From NCBI RefSeq assembly GCF_017876575.1, contig NZ_JAGIOE010000001.1, forward strand, positions 744,001 through 808,000: a stretch of 64,000 nucleotides of DNA. The letters are read 5' to 3'. Source of the stretch: Paeniglutamicibacter psychrophenolicus (GTDB lineage Bacteria > Actinomycetota > Actinomycetes > Actinomycetales > Micrococcaceae). Under the pieces are notes generated by a model. That model saw only the letters and a program-made list of their open reading frames with translations. It ran no database searches and was not told the origin of the DNA. The stretch's first letter is position 1. Every line of letters begins with the position of its first letter. Below are positions 45,684-55,368 of this stretch, piece after piece. Both the position numbers and the translations under genes were made by a program.

Positions 45684-46522
45684 CCAGCAGCGTAGCCCTC
45701 AAACCCGTGGCGCCGGCTGCCCCCAGACAACGTCCAAGCCGGGTCCGACGCCGTTTTGCGCTGCACCGGCTGCTCGGGCCCGCCACCATCCTGGCGGTGT
45801 TCGGGTTGTGGGAAATTTCCAGTCGCAGCGGCTTGCTTCCCCAAGCTGCCATTCCTCCCGCGAGCCAGGTCCTGGCGGCGTTTGGAGCGCAGCTGGTGGA
45901 GCCGCATTTTTGGCTTTCCGTGTGGGGCACCCTCTCGGTGGCGCTGCTTGGGCTCTTGATCATCGCGGCAATCGCCACCCCGCTGGCACTGCTGATCGGG
46001 GCGTCAAGGGAGGTGCAGGAGTCGACGTGGTTCCCCATCGAGTTCCTAAAGCCCATCCCGCCGGTGGCGCTGATCCCTCTGGGGCTGCTCCTGTGGGGCC
46101 CCACGCCCGGCATGAAATTGTTCCTGGTGGTTTTCGGCGCCATCTGGCCTCTCCTGACCCAGCTCGTCTACGGGTTCAAGGAAATCGACGGCGTGGCGCG
46201 CGACATGGCGCGCAGCTACCGGCTGGGAAAGTGGCTAACCATCACCAGGGTCATCATTCCCTCGATCCTGCCCTTCGGGGCCACCGGACTGCGCGTCTCG
46301 GCATCGATCGCCGTGGTCATCGCGGTGGTTGCCGAAATGATCGGCGGGGTAGCGGGCCTGGGCCAGGACATCGTTGTCGCCCAGTCGGCCAACGCCATGC
46401 CGCAGATGTACGCCTTGATATTCGCTGCCGGGTTGCTGGGCCTGCTGGTGAACGCGGCCTTCCGGGCCGCCGAAAAGCCCCTGCTGTTCTGGCACCCCTC
46501 GCAGAGAAAGGACCTGCCGTGA
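45680..46522 (+). CDS. ABC transporter permease (NitT/TauT type) 1
   Basis: 280 residues, six-helix BPD_transp_1 permease with the EAA-like loop (EIDGVARDMARSYRLGKWLTITRVIIPSILPFGATGLR). An Arg-rich cytosolic N terminus (PRQRPSRVRRRFA) precedes the first helix. ATG overlaps the TGA of the binding protein (ATGA). Confidence 0.9.
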   Translation: MTSSVALKPVAPAAPRQRPSRVRRRFALHRLLGPATILAVFGLWEISSRSGLLPQAAIPPASQVLAAFGAQLVEPHFWLSVWGTLSVALLGLLIIAAIATPLALLIGASREVQESTWFPIEFLKPIPPVALIPLGLLLWGPTPGMKLFLVVFGAIWPLLTQLVYGFKEIDGVARDMARSYRLGKWLTITRVIIPSILPFGATGLRVSASIAVVIAVVAEMIGGVAGLGQDIVVAQSANAMPQMYALIFAAGLLGLLVNAAFRAAEKPLLFWHPSQRKDLP

Positions 46523-47376
46523 GCACCTCCGCCACACCGAATATCACGAAGGTCGGCCGCGGCCGCACCAAGGTCAGATTCGGCGGCAAGGCCCGTCGAT
46601 TCACCGGGATCAGGCTGCTGCTGATGCGCGCCTGGCTTCCCGTGGGACTGCTGGTGTTGTGGTGGCTGGCCTCGGCTGGTAGCCAGAACCTCTACTTTCC
46701 CCCGCTCGAAACCATTCTCACCACGCTGCGCGCGGACTGGTTTGGCTCGGCCTTCACGATGCACCTGGTGCCCAGCATCCTGAAGTTCATCGCCGGCTTC
46801 CTGATCGCCTCGGTCTTGGGCGTCGTCTTCGGGCTGCTGGTCGGGATGTACCCGCTGCTACGGGCGGCCGTGGACCCGATCTTGCAGTTCCTGCGCTCGC
46901 TGCCGCCGCCGGTGCTGCTGCCCATCGGACTGTTGCTCTTCGGAATCGGCCCTGCCATGAACATCTCGATCATCGTGGCCGGCGCCATCTGGCCGACCCT
47001 GTTGAACACCATCGACGGGGTCCGCTCGCTAGACCCGCAGCAGGTGGACATGGCCCGTTCCTACAAACTCACCCGCTTCCAGCGAATCCGCTACGTGATC
47101 CTCCCGAATGCCGGACCCCAGATCTTCGCGGGTCTGCGCACCACGCTGCAGATGTCCATCATCCTCATCGTGGTCTCCGAGATGATCGCCTCGACCAACG
47201 GGATCGGCTTCTACGTGCTGAACTCGCAGCAGTCCTTCGCCGTGCCGCAAACCTGGGCCGGAACATTCGTGCTGGGCATCCTCGGATACCTCGCCAACCT
47301 CATTTTCATCCGCTTCGAGGCCCGGGCGCTGCAATGGCAGACCGGACTTCGCATGAGCACAGGAACAGGTGCCTGA
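46519..47376 (+). CDS. ABC transporter permease (NitT/TauT type) 2
   Basis: 285 residues from GTG at 46519 in a GTGA overlap with permease 1. Same fold, with loop LDPQQVDMARSYKLTRFQRIRYVILPNAGPQIFAGLR. Having two different permease genes points to a heterodimeric channel, while many SsuABC-type systems have a single permease. Confidence 0.9.
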   Translation: MSTSATPNITKVGRGRTKVRFGGKARRFTGIRLLLMRAWLPVGLLVLWWLASAGSQNLYFPPLETILTTLRADWFGSAFTMHLVPSILKFIAGFLIASVLGVVFGLLVGMYPLLRAAVDPILQFLRSLPPPVLLPIGLLLFGIGPAMNISIIVAGAIWPTLLNTIDGVRSLDPQQVDMARSYKLTRFQRIRYVILPNAGPQIFAGLRTTLQMSIILIVVSEMIASTNGIGFYVLNSQQSFAVPQTWAGTFVLGILGYLANLIFIRFEARALQWQTGLRMSTGTGA

Positions 47377-47378
47377 CC

Positions 47379-48188
47379 ATGACCGCTTTGCCACCCACTC
47401 CAAGCAGCACCTCGGACGATGTCATCGTCGAGCTTGACGGCCTGCAAAAAAGCTACGGCGAGATCCGCATCCTTGATGGCCTGAACCTCAAGATCCGCAA
47501 GGGCGAATTCGTCTGCATCGTGGGGCCCTCGGGATCCGGCAAGACCACGCTGCTCAAATGTATGGCGGGGTTGATGTCACCGACGGCCGGACGCACGGTG
47601 TTTGAGGGCGTCGAGGTCACCGAGCCCCCTTCGAAGCTCGCGGTGGTCTTCCAGGACTATTCACGGTCGCTGCTGCCCTGGATGACCATCGCCAAGAACA
47701 TCGAACTTCCCATGATCAACAAGTTCTCCAAGGCCGAGCGCAAGGACAGGATCACTGAGGTCCTGGCCAGCGTGGGCCTGGGTGGCCGCGGGCACCTGTT
47801 CCCCTGGCAAATGTCCGGCGGGATGCAGCAGCGTGCCGCCATCGCCCGCGGCTTGGCCTACCAGCCCGACGTGCTGCTCATGGACGAGCCGTTCGCGGCG
47901 GTCGACGCGCAAACCCGCATCGAGCTCGAGGACCTGGTGCTCAAGGTCCGTGACGAATTCGACATGACGGTCCTTTTCGTCACGCACGACATCGATGAGG
48001 CCGTCTACCTGGGCGACCGGGTCGTGGTTCTCTCCGGGGCGCCCACCACGGTGAACGAGGACATCGTGGTGAACCTGCCGCTGCCCCGGCACCAGCTGGA
48101 CACCAAGTCGTTGCCCGAATACTCGGCCCTGCGCAACCACGTGTTCGGGCTCATCCAGTCCGCCAAATCCCACGCCTCTATCAGCTAA
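47379..48188 (+). CDS. ABC transporter ATP-binding protein (NitT/TauT type)
   Basis: 269 residues: Walker A GPSGSGKTTLLK, Q-loop VFQDYSRSLLPW, signature MSGGMQQRAAIARGLAY, Walker B DVLLMDEPFAAVD, and H-loop FVTHDIDEAVYLGDRVVVLSG. Starts 2 bases after permease 2. Energises import together with the two permeases. Confidence 0.93.
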   Translation: MTALPPTPSSTSDDVIVELDGLQKSYGEIRILDGLNLKIRKGEFVCIVGPSGSGKTTLLKCMAGLMSPTAGRTVFEGVEVTEPPSKLAVVFQDYSRSLLPWMTIAKNIELPMINKFSKAERKDRITEVLASVGLGGRGHLFPWQMSGGMQQRAAIARGLAYQPDVLLMDEPFAAVDAQTRIELEDLVLKVRDEFDMTVLFVTHDIDEAVYLGDRVVVLSGAPTTVNEDIVVNLPLPRHQLDTKSLPEYSALRNHVFGLIQSAKSHASIS

Positions 48189-48200
48189 AGGAAGCAGCAC

Positions 48201-49340
48201 ATGACAACCACCTCGTACCTGCCGCTGAGCGCGGAGGAAGCTTCGAGATACAACAGCCGTGTCACGCTGCTGGGGACCTCCGGGGGTCCGCCCTGGTGGG
48301 ACGGATCGGACCGAGCCGGGATCTGCACCGCGATCACCGTCAACGGGTCGACCTACCTGATCGACCTGGGCGAAGGGTGGGGTCCGCGCTTCCGCCAGTC
48401 GGGCCTCGGGCCGAGCGGGTTCCAGAGGGGCTTGGACAACGTGAAGGCCGTTTTCATCACGCATCACCACTCGGACCACATGGTCGACTACCCGAACCTG
48501 TTGCTGCTGGCCTGGCACAACGGCTCCAACGGGCTAAAGCAGCCGATCAAAGTTCTTGGCCCCGGGGACCGGGGCGCCCTGCCCCCGATATTCGCCGAGG
48601 AAAAGCGCGAGCACCTTCCCGAGGTCTTCCACCCGGCTTCGCCCACCCCCGGGCTGGTGGAATCGACCCAGCGGCTTCTGGAGGCCTATGCGCTAGATAT
48701 CAACGACCGGATGCGGGACAACGCCAAACAGGACCTTCGGGAAATCTTCGAGTTCCAGGACATCGAGTTGCCCGGTGACACCGGGGCGGACCCCAACGGC
48801 AGCCCGACGCCAGGGATGGAGCCATTTGAAATCTTCCGGGACGAGAACGTCCGCGTCACGGCGATCCTGGTGGACCACCGGCCGGTGTTCCCGGCCTTCG
48901 CGTTCCGCTTCGACACCGCCGACGGGTCGGTGGTCATCTCCGGTGACACGGGTGTATGCGAGAACCTGGTGCGGATTTCGCGAGGTGCGGACCTCTTGCT
49001 GCACGAGTGCATCGACATGGACTGGGTGGACGGGCTGATGGGGCCGGACTCCCCGAAGCCTGACCCCAATCTGATGCAGCACATGCTGGCCGCCCACACC
49101 TCCATCGAGCAGGTCGGGCCGCAGGCCGAAGCTGCGGGGGTCAAGACCCTGGTACTGACCCACCTGGTTCCGGGCAACACACCGGTGGCGAAATGGGAAA
49201 AGGCGCAGGTCGGTTTCTCCGGAAATCTCGTGGTGGGGGAGGATCTGATGAACTTCGGCATCGGCACCCCCGCCAAACGGGAAGAATCCGTGCCCACTGA
49301 CGGCCGCCTGCCGAAGCGAACCTCCGTGCCGGCCGGGTAG
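48201..49340 (+). CDS. MBL-fold metallo-hydrolase
   Basis: 379 residues of the metallo-beta-lactamase fold, near the RNase Z/arylsulfatase-like branch. Metal site His88-x-His90-x-Asp92-His93 in FITHHHSDHMVDYPN, then VVISGDTGVCENLVRISRGADLLLHECIDMDW and LVLTHLVPGN. It starts 12 bases after the ATPase gene with AAAGGAAG upstream, so it is the fifth gene of the transporter operon. It probably hydrolyses an ester, lactone or sulfate bond in the imported compound; inference from context. Confidence 0.85.
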   Translation: MTTTSYLPLSAEEASRYNSRVTLLGTSGGPPWWDGSDRAGICTAITVNGSTYLIDLGEGWGPRFRQSGLGPSGFQRGLDNVKAVFITHHHSDHMVDYPNLLLLAWHNGSNGLKQPIKVLGPGDRGALPPIFAEEKREHLPEVFHPASPTPGLVESTQRLLEAYALDINDRMRDNAKQDLREIFEFQDIELPGDTGADPNGSPTPGMEPFEIFRDENVRVTAILVDHRPVFPAFAFRFDTADGSVVISGDTGVCENLVRISRGADLLLHECIDMDWVDGLMGPDSPKPDPNLMQHMLAAHTSIEQVGPQAEAAGVKTLVLTHLVPGNTPVAKWEKAQVGFSGNLVVGEDLMNFGIGTPAKREESVPTDGRLPKRTSVPAG

Positions 49341-49353
49341 GGCGTCCAGATGC

Positions 49354-49387
49354 GTGAATGGCCCCGCCATCCGGCGGGGCCATTCAC
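49354..49387. terminator. Bidirectional terminator between MBL and MarR genes
   Basis: Perfect 15-bp arms GTGAATGGCCCCGCC (49354-49368) and GGCGGGGCCATTCAC (49373-49387), 4-base loop. Lies between convergent stops. Confidence 0.8.
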
Positions 49388-49397
49388 GTGCTCCGGA

Positions 49398-49886
49398 TCA
49401 GGCCGTGGATTCGTTCAGCCGGGCCAAAAGGTCGGTGAAGCGGCGGATCTCCCCGGGCTCCCAGCCGGCGAGCCGGTCGTGGAGCACGCTGCGCGCCCGC
49501 ACCAGGGTCGCGTCAAAACGTTCCCGGGCCGCGGGGGTCATCGAGACCAGCAGCGCCCGCCCGTCGTCCGGGTCGATGCTGCGGGTCACGAGTTCCAGCG
49601 CCTCGAGCTGCTTGATCGTCCGGCTCATCAACGCCTTGTCCACCTCCATCTCCTCGGCCAGGCACCCCTGTTGCCTGGCACCGCAGCGGGAAAGGATCGA
49701 GAGCACCTTGAACCCCATGGGCGGCAACGCCGGGTCGATGGCCGCGGCCCTGGCCCGGATGCTGTTGCGCGCGTTGGTGAACATCGTCGCGAATTGTTCC
49801 TCGACCTGGTCGATCAGGGGCGCCCTGACCGGGTCGTCGGCCGTTGCGGGTCCGCGAAGGGCGAAGGGGTCGGACGCGGCGTCCAT
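49398..49886 (-). CDS. MarR-family regulator
   Basis: 162 residues: winged HTH with PPMGFKVLSILSRCGARQQGCLAEEMEVDKALMSRTIKQLEALELVTRSIDPDDGRALLVSMT. Starts 1 base after the stop of the MFS exporter gene and is transcribed with it; an inverted repeat upstream of the exporter is its probable operator. Likely released by a substrate of the pump. Confidence 0.9.
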   Translation of the reverse strand: MDAASDPFALRGPATADDPVRAPLIDQVEEQFATMFTNARNSIRARAAAIDPALPPMGFKVLSILSRCGARQQGCLAEEMEVDKALMSRTIKQLEALELVTRSIDPDDGRALLVSMTPAARERFDATLVRARSVLHDRLAGWEPGEIRRFTDLLARLNESTA

Positions 49887-49887
49887 G

Positions 49888-51600
49888 TCAGCGGCGCGCC
49901 GGGGTGTTGTCCGCCTCGAGGCGCGGCGTGGCGGCGATGGCAGCCTCGCTGACCTCGACCAGGTTCGCCTCGGCGGCCTCGAGCTCCGGGTGCTGTGCGG
50001 CGGCCGCGTCGGTGGCCTCGCGCTGGTGGCGGGTCTGGGTGCCCAGCTCCAGGTTGGGCAGGAACGCCACCGCCAGGATGGTCAGGATGCTCAGCGGGGC
50101 CGCCACCATGAAGACGTATGCCACCGCGTCCCCGTAGGAGGACTCGATGATGGAACGGACCGAGTCCGGCAGGGAATGCACGGCCGGGATGCTCCCGGAG
50201 GCCAGCGCCGCGGCCAGGTCCTTGCCCTTGTCCCCGAGTCCGGCAATCGCGGCGCCCAGCTCGGCGCTCTTGGAGCCCATCAGGTCCGCGACCTTCGTGG
50301 CCATCAGGGCCCCGAGGACCGAGACGCCGATGGTGCCGCCCAGCGAGCGGAAGAATGCGATGCCCGAGGAGGCCACGCCGATCTCCGCCGGGGTGACGGC
50401 GTTTTGCACGATCAACACCAGGTTCTGCATGACCATGCCCAGGCCGGCGCCGAGGATGAACATGTAGGTGGAGACAAGCACGAAGTTGGTGTCGTAGTGG
50501 ATGGTTCCCAGCAGGTAGAGCCCGGCAAGCTGCAGCACCGATCCGATGACCATGATGGCCTTCCACTTGCCGTGCTTGGAGATCAGGGCACCGGCGATGG
50601 TGGAGATGACCAGCAGCCCGGCCATCATCGGGATGGTCATGAGCCCGGATTCGGTGGCGTTGGCGCCGCGGGCCAGCTGCATGTACTGGGCCAGGAAGAC
50701 CGAGGTGCCGAACATCGACACACCCACGGAGATCGAGGCGACGACCGAGAGGGTGAAGGTGTTGTTCTTGAACATCGTCAGCGGGATGATCGGCTCGGCT
50801 GCCTTGAACTCCACGATCACGAATGCGGCCAGGGCCGCAACGGCGCCGCCGACCATCCATGCGGTCGTGGCCGAGGCCCACTCGAAGTTCTTGCCGGCCA
50901 TTGAAACCCAGATCAGCAGCGCCGAGACGCCGGCCGAAAGCAACACGATGCCCGCGTAGTCGATGGATACCTTGCGCTTGGCCACCGCGGGCAGGTGCAG
51001 GGTCTTCTGGATCAGGATGATCGCGATGGCCGCGAAGGGCAGGGCGATGAAGAAGTTCCAGCGCCAGTTGATGGCGTCGGTGATGAATCCGCCGATCAGC
51101 GGTCCGCCGACGGTGCCCAGCGCCATGACGGCGCCGAAGAGGCCCATGTACTTGCCGCGCTCGCGCGGGGAGATGATGTCGGCCATGACGATCTGGGTCA
51201 GCGCGGTCAACCCGCCGGCGCCCAGTCCCTGGAAGACGCGCATGGTGATGAGCATCGAGGTGTCCTGCGAGAACCCGGCGATCGCCGAGGCGATCACGAA
51301 GATCAGCAGCGAGAGCTGCAGCAGCAGCTTGCGGTTGGACAGGTCGGCCAGCTTGCCCCAGATCGGGGTGGAGATGGTGGTGGCCAGCAGGGTCGCGGTG
51401 ACGACCCAGGTGTAGGAGGTCTGGTCGCCGGCCAGGTCGGAAATGATGACCGGGAGCGAGGTGGAGACGACGGTGCCGGCGAGGATCGAGACGAACATGC
51501 CCATGAGCAGGCCGGTCAGTGATTGCATCACCTGGCGGTGGGTCATGCCCGATTCGGACAATTCCGGTTCCGCCTTCGTGGTGGTGGGTGTCTGGGACAA
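49888..51600 (-). CDS. MFS multidrug exporter of the DHA2 (EmrB/QacA) family, 14 TM
   Basis: 570 residues with 14 membrane segments. DHA2 signs are the first helix FVSILAGTVVSTSLPVIISDL, the motif WVVTATLLATTISTPIWGKLADLSNRK, and GPLIGGFITDAINWRWNFFIALP. I place the start at TTG 51600 (MSQTPTTTKAEPE) because GGAG lies 7 bases before it; an earlier TTG at 51618 has none. Proton-driven export of drugs or other amphiphiles. Expressed with the marR gene. Confidence 0.9.
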   Translation of the reverse strand: MSQTPTTTKAEPELSESGMTHRQVMQSLTGLLMGMFVSILAGTVVSTSLPVIISDLAGDQTSYTWVVTATLLATTISTPIWGKLADLSNRKLLLQLSLLIFVIASAIAGFSQDTSMLITMRVFQGLGAGGLTALTQIVMADIISPRERGKYMGLFGAVMALGTVGGPLIGGFITDAINWRWNFFIALPFAAIAIILIQKTLHLPAVAKRKVSIDYAGIVLLSAGVSALLIWVSMAGKNFEWASATTAWMVGGAVAALAAFVIVEFKAAEPIIPLTMFKNNTFTLSVVASISVGVSMFGTSVFLAQYMQLARGANATESGLMTIPMMAGLLVISTIAGALISKHGKWKAIMVIGSVLQLAGLYLLGTIHYDTNFVLVSTYMFILGAGLGMVMQNLVLIVQNAVTPAEIGVASSGIAFFRSLGGTIGVSVLGALMATKVADLMGSKSAELGAAIAGLGDKGKDLAAALASGSIPAVHSLPDSVRSIIESSYGDAVAYVFMVAAPLSILTILAVAFLPNLELGTQTRHQREATDAAAAQHPELEAAEANLVEVSEAAIAATPRLEADNTPARR

Positions 51601-51970
51601 AAGGGGACTCCAAAACAAGGGGGAAGATGGTTGATTGATATCAACTATATTGAACTAGTTGCTGATATGCAACTAGTTTTCGTGTGATGCGCAGCGCCCC
51701 GCGGCGCCGCCACCCTCCGCTCCGCGGGTGCCCGTCGGCGATTTCGGACCGGCCCCCCGCCCGGTTCCCGCCCGCGTCCGAGGCCCGCCGAGGCCAGGGC
51801 GTACCGCCGTGGCCGGGCGCGCATCGCCTCTGACCTGATGGTTTGGCGGGATGTGAAGGAGGTGCTCCGACTTGGTCCGGCAAGGCGACTTCCGCGCGCG
51901 GTCCCCGGCTGGCGCGGCGTTGCAGGGGTGCATCTTGACACCCTTTTGTGAGGCGTGACATAGTCGAAAC
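51601..51970. promoter_or_regulatory. Divergent control region between the MFS-marR and GntR-asparaginase operons
   Basis: Left part: MarR-type operators at 51630-51678 (listed separately). Right part: TTGACA (51935-51940), 18 bases, CATAGT (51959-51964), placing the GntR transcription start at or next to its ATG (51971). The GC-rich middle (51690-51920) shows no gene I can support. Confidence 0.55.
51630..51678. promoter_or_regulatory. Double MarR-type operator upstream of the exporter
   Basis: AACTAGTTGC (51653-51662), TGATAT, GCAACTAGTT (51669-51678) is a perfect 10-bp-armed inverted repeat. Next to it GTTGAT (51630-51635), 4 bases, ATCAAC (51640-51645) is a second one. The region is AT-rich against a GC-rich background. 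Confidence 0.65.
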
Positions 51971-52678
51971 ATGAACCTGTCAGACAGCCGGGCAGCCGGA
52001 CCGCAGCCGATCGTGAGAATCAGCGCTGCCGAAGCCGTCTTCTCCTCGATCCGCGACGCCATCGAGTCCGGCGAACTTCCCGTCGGCAGCAAATTGAGCG
52101 CCGAATCGGTGCTCGCCGCCCAGTACGCGGTCAGCCGCTCGGTCATCCGCGAGGCCCTGCGCTCCTGCGCGGCACTCGGGCTCACCCAGACCCAGACCGG
52201 AAAGGGCACCTTCGTCATTGCCGCCCGCGCCGGCGGCGACCTGGTCCTCGGGGCCTTCTCCGCCCGCAGCCTCATGGAGGCCCGCCCGCACATCGAGGTT
52301 CCCGCCGCCCGGTTCGCCGCCACCCGCGCCACCGCCGACCAGCTGACCCAGCTGCGCGGCATCATCGAGGCCATGGAAGACGAGGACGACCCGGAAATGT
52401 GGGTGGCGCTGGACGCCAGCTTCCACGCCATGATCGCCGCGGCAAGCGGCAACGGCGTCTTCGCCCGCGTGGTCAACGACATCCGCGACGCGATGGTCAA
52501 CCAGTCCGAGACCATCAACCTGATCACCGGCCGCCAGCACCCCTCGCACGCCGAACACCGCGAGATCCTCGCGGCCATCGAGACCGGGGACGCCGACGGG
52601 GCAGCGGCGGCCATGGCCGCGCACCTGGCCGCCGTCGACGAAGCCCTGACCCTGATCCTTGGAGCGGAAAAAGCATGA
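51971..52678 (+). CDS. GntR-family (FadR/FCD subgroup) regulator
   Basis: 235 residues: N-terminal wHTH (FSSIRDAIESGELPVGSKLSAESVLAAQYAVSRSVIREALRSCAALGLTQTQTGKGTFV), C-terminal FCD helical domain with metal His residues (DASFHAMIAAA, HAEHREILAAI). No ribosome site precedes ATG and the promoter -10 ends 7 bases before it, so the mRNA is probably leaderless. It overlaps the asparaginase start (ATGA) and likely controls the asparagine/aspartate genes. Confidence 0.9.
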   Translation: MNLSDSRAAGPQPIVRISAAEAVFSSIRDAIESGELPVGSKLSAESVLAAQYAVSRSVIREALRSCAALGLTQTQTGKGTFVIAARAGGDLVLGAFSARSLMEARPHIEVPAARFAATRATADQLTQLRGIIEAMEDEDDPEMWVALDASFHAMIAAASGNGVFARVVNDIRDAMVNQSETINLITGRQHPSHAEHREILAAIETGDADGAAAAMAAHLAAVDEALTLILGAEKA

Positions 52679-53640
52679 ACCTCGCCCACTTCCCCGCCCA
52701 CGCCCCGCTCGCGGTGCAGACCCGCGGCCAGCTGGTCGAAAGCGTCCACTACGGCTCGCTGGCGGCGCTGGATCCGCACGGGATCACCGTGCTCACGCGC
52801 GGGGAACCCGGCGCGCGGATCTACCCGCGCTCGGCCCTGAAGCCGCTCTTTGCCGTGGCGATGCTCCGCGCCGGGCTCGAGCTGCCCGCCGAGCAGCTCG
52901 CCCTGGCCGCCGCCAGCCACTCCGGATCCGCCGACCACCAGGACCTCGCCGCAAAGATCCTCGCCGAGGCCGGGCTGGAACCCGCGGCGCTGCGCAACTC
53001 CACGGACCTGCCCTACGGGACCGCCGAACGCCACGCCTGGATCCATGCCGGCAACGCTCCCACCCAACTGGCGCAGAACTGCTCCGGCAAGCACGCCGCG
53101 ATGCTGGCCACCTGCGTGCTCAACGGCTGGGACACCGAAACCTACCTGCACCACGACCACCCGCTGCCCAGCCTCATCCGCGCGGTCGTCGCCGAACTCA
53201 CCGGCGAGGACGTGACCATCACCAGCACCGACGGGTGCGGAACCGAGGTCTTCGCGCTGAGCCTCACGGGCATGGCCAGGGCCTTCTCCACGCTGGTCAC
53301 CGCCGCCGAGGGCACCGCCGAGGCCAGGGTCGCCGACGCCATGCGCGCGCACCCGCTGATGGTTGCCGGTGCCGGACGCGATGTCACCGCGCTCATGGAG
53401 GCCGTGCCCGGGCTGCTGGCCAAGGACGGGTTCGAGGGAATCCAGCTCATCGCCCTGCCCGACGGTTCCGCGCTGGCGTTGAAGGTCTCCGACGGGTCGG
53501 ACCGGGCTCGCATGCCCGCCGCAGTCCCCGCCTTGCTGGCCCTGGGTGTGGCGCCCGGACCGCTGGAACCCTTCAACAACCTCCCCGTGCTCGGCGGCGG
53601 CCACCCGGTCGGAACCCTGGCCGGGCTGCCCTTCAGCTAA
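52675..53640 (+). CDS. L-asparaginase (asparaginase II, rhizobial/PF06089 type)
   Basis: 321 residues. Family motifs are YPRSALKPLFAVAMLRAG, ASHSGSADH, NCSGKHAAMLA and TSTDGCGTEVFALSLTGMARAF, with C-terminal NNLPVLGGGHPVG. Deamidates asparagine to aspartate, which the next gene product deaminates. Coupled by ATGA overlap to the GntR gene; 139 bases separate it from aspA. Confidence 0.88.
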   Translation: MNLAHFPAHAPLAVQTRGQLVESVHYGSLAALDPHGITVLTRGEPGARIYPRSALKPLFAVAMLRAGLELPAEQLALAAASHSGSADHQDLAAKILAEAGLEPAALRNSTDLPYGTAERHAWIHAGNAPTQLAQNCSGKHAAMLATCVLNGWDTETYLHHDHPLPSLIRAVVAELTGEDVTITSTDGCGTEVFALSLTGMARAFSTLVTAAEGTAEARVADAMRAHPLMVAGAGRDVTALMEAVPGLLAKDGFEGIQLIALPDGSALALKVSDGSDRARMPAAVPALLALGVAPGPLEPFNNLPVLGGGHPVGTLAGLPFS

Positions 53641-53779
53641 CTCCGCTCCCGGCGCCGCATCGCGGCCCCACCCAAAACGCACCATCGCGCGCTGCCTTGC
53701 CGCGCCCAAAAACAGCCCTTCCCGCGTACCGCGCCTTCCATCATCCACGCACCGCCCAAGCACAGGAGATCCTCCCGCC

Positions 53780-55213
53780 ATGAACGAATCCACCGCCACC
53801 CTGCAGACCACGGCCGCCCAGGGCACCCGCAGCGAACACGATTTGATCGGCGACCGGGACATTCCCGCGGACGCCTATTGGGGCGTGCACTCGCTGCGCG
53901 CCGTGGAAAACTTCCCGATCACCGGCCAGAGCCTGTCCACCAACACCAATCTGGTCATGGCCTTGGCCATGGTCAAGCAGGCCGCCGCCCGGACCAACCT
54001 GGAACTGGGCCTGCTCGATGCGCCCCGCGCCGAGGCCATCATCGCCGCCTGCGCCGAAATCATCGCCGGCAAGCTGCACGAGCAGTTCGTGGTCGACGTG
54101 ATCCAGGGCGGCGCCGGGACCTCCTCGAACATGAACGCCAACGAGGTCATCGCCAACCGTGCGCTGGAACTCATGGGCCACGCCAAGGGCGAATACCAAT
54201 ACCTGCACCCCAACGACCACGTGAACCTCAGCCAGTCCACCAACGACGTGTACCCCACCGCGGTGCGCGTGGCAACGATCTTCGCTGCAACCTCGCTGGT
54301 CGGTGCGATGGAGCACCTCGGGAAGGCCTTCGCCGCCAAGGCCGTCGAGTTCCGCACCGTGGTGAAGATGGGCCGCACGCAGCTGCAGGACGCTGTCCCG
54401 ATGACGCTGGGCCAGGAGTTCAACTCCTACGCCGTGACCCTGGGCGAGGACCGCTTGCGCCTGGCCGAGGCCACGTTGCTGGTCCACGAGATCAACCTCG
54501 GTGCCACCGCCATCGGCACCGGGCTCAACGCCCCGGCCGGCTACTCGGCCCTGGCCTGCACCCACCTGGCGGAAATCTCCGGGCTGAAGCTGGAAACCGC
54601 GTTCGACCTGATCGAGGCCACCGCCGACGTCGGCGCCTTCGTGCACCTCTCCGGGGTGCTCAAGCGCGTGGCCGTCAAGCTCTCCAAGGTCTGCAACGAC
54701 CTGCGCCTGCTCTCCTCCGGCCCGCGTGCGGGCCTGGGCGAGATCGACCTGCCGGCGGTGCAGTCGGGCTCCTCGATCATGCCGGGCAAGGTCAACCCGG
54801 TGATCCCCGAGGTCGTGAACCAGGTGGCCTACGAGGTCATCGGCAACGACGTGACCATCACGATGGCCGCCGAATCCGGGCAGCTGCAGCTCAACGCCTT
54901 CGAGCCGATCATCGTGCACAGCCTGACCAAGTCGATGCGCCACCTGGAGGCAGCCTGCATCACGCTGGCCGACAAGTGCATCATTGGCATCACCGCGCAC
55001 GAGGACAAGCTGCGCGCCCAGGTGGAGAATTCCATCGGCCTGGTCACCGCGTTGACCACGCAGCTGGGCTACGCGGCCTCCACCAAGATCGCCATGGAGG
55101 CGCTGTCCACCGGCCGCGGCGTGGCCGAGCTTGTCCTGGAACACGGACTGCTCTCGGCCTCCCAGCTGACGGAGCTGCTGCGCCCCGAGCGCCTGGCCAA
55201 CCTCAGCGAATAG
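53780..55213 (+). CDS. aspA: Aspartate ammonia-lyase
   Basis: 477 residues of the fumarase/aspartase superfamily: [32 protein letters not shown] at the start (aspartase type), [32 protein letters not shown], and the signature [19 protein letters not shown]. Converts aspartate to fumarate and ammonia. ATG at 53780 chosen from aspartase homology; CAGGAG lies upstream. The open frame upstream is a shadow of the asparaginase gene. Confidence 0.94.
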   Translation: MNESTATLQTTAAQGTRSEHDLIGDRDIPADAYWGVHSLRAVENFPITGQSLSTNTNLVMALAMVKQAAARTNLELGLLDAPRAEAIIAACAEIIAGKLHEQFVVDVIQGGAGTSSNMNANEVIANRALELMGHAKGEYQYLHPNDHVNLSQSTNDVYPTAVRVATIFAATSLVGAMEHLGKAFAAKAVEFRTVVKMGRTQLQDAVPMTLGQEFNSYAVTLGEDRLRLAEATLLVHEINLGATAIGTGLNAPAGYSALACTHLAEISGLKLETAFDLIEATADVGAFVHLSGVLKRVAVKLSKVCNDLRLLSSGPRAGLGEIDLPAVQSGSSIMPGKVNPVIPEVVNQVAYEVIGNDVTITMAAESGQLQLNAFEPIIVHSLTKSMRHLEAACITLADKCIIGITAHEDKLRAQVENSIGLVTALTTQLGYAASTKIAMEALSTGRGVAELVLEHGLLSASQLTELLRPERLANLSE

Positions 55214-55368
55214 CTTTTCCTTCCGCCGGTTTCCGGGCACACCCATCCGGGAACCGGCGCCCCGCCCGCGGCCCACCCCCAGCCGCGGCCCTCACGACCC
55301 GTTCCGCCATCACGCACCACCTTGCAAGCAAGCCCCCACGACATCCACTCCCCGAGAGGCCCACGCGC

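Noticed and set aside
53878-55368. Upstream extension of the ansP frame through aspA
   Set aside because: Shadow of aspA in another frame; ansP starts at 55369 with homology from there.
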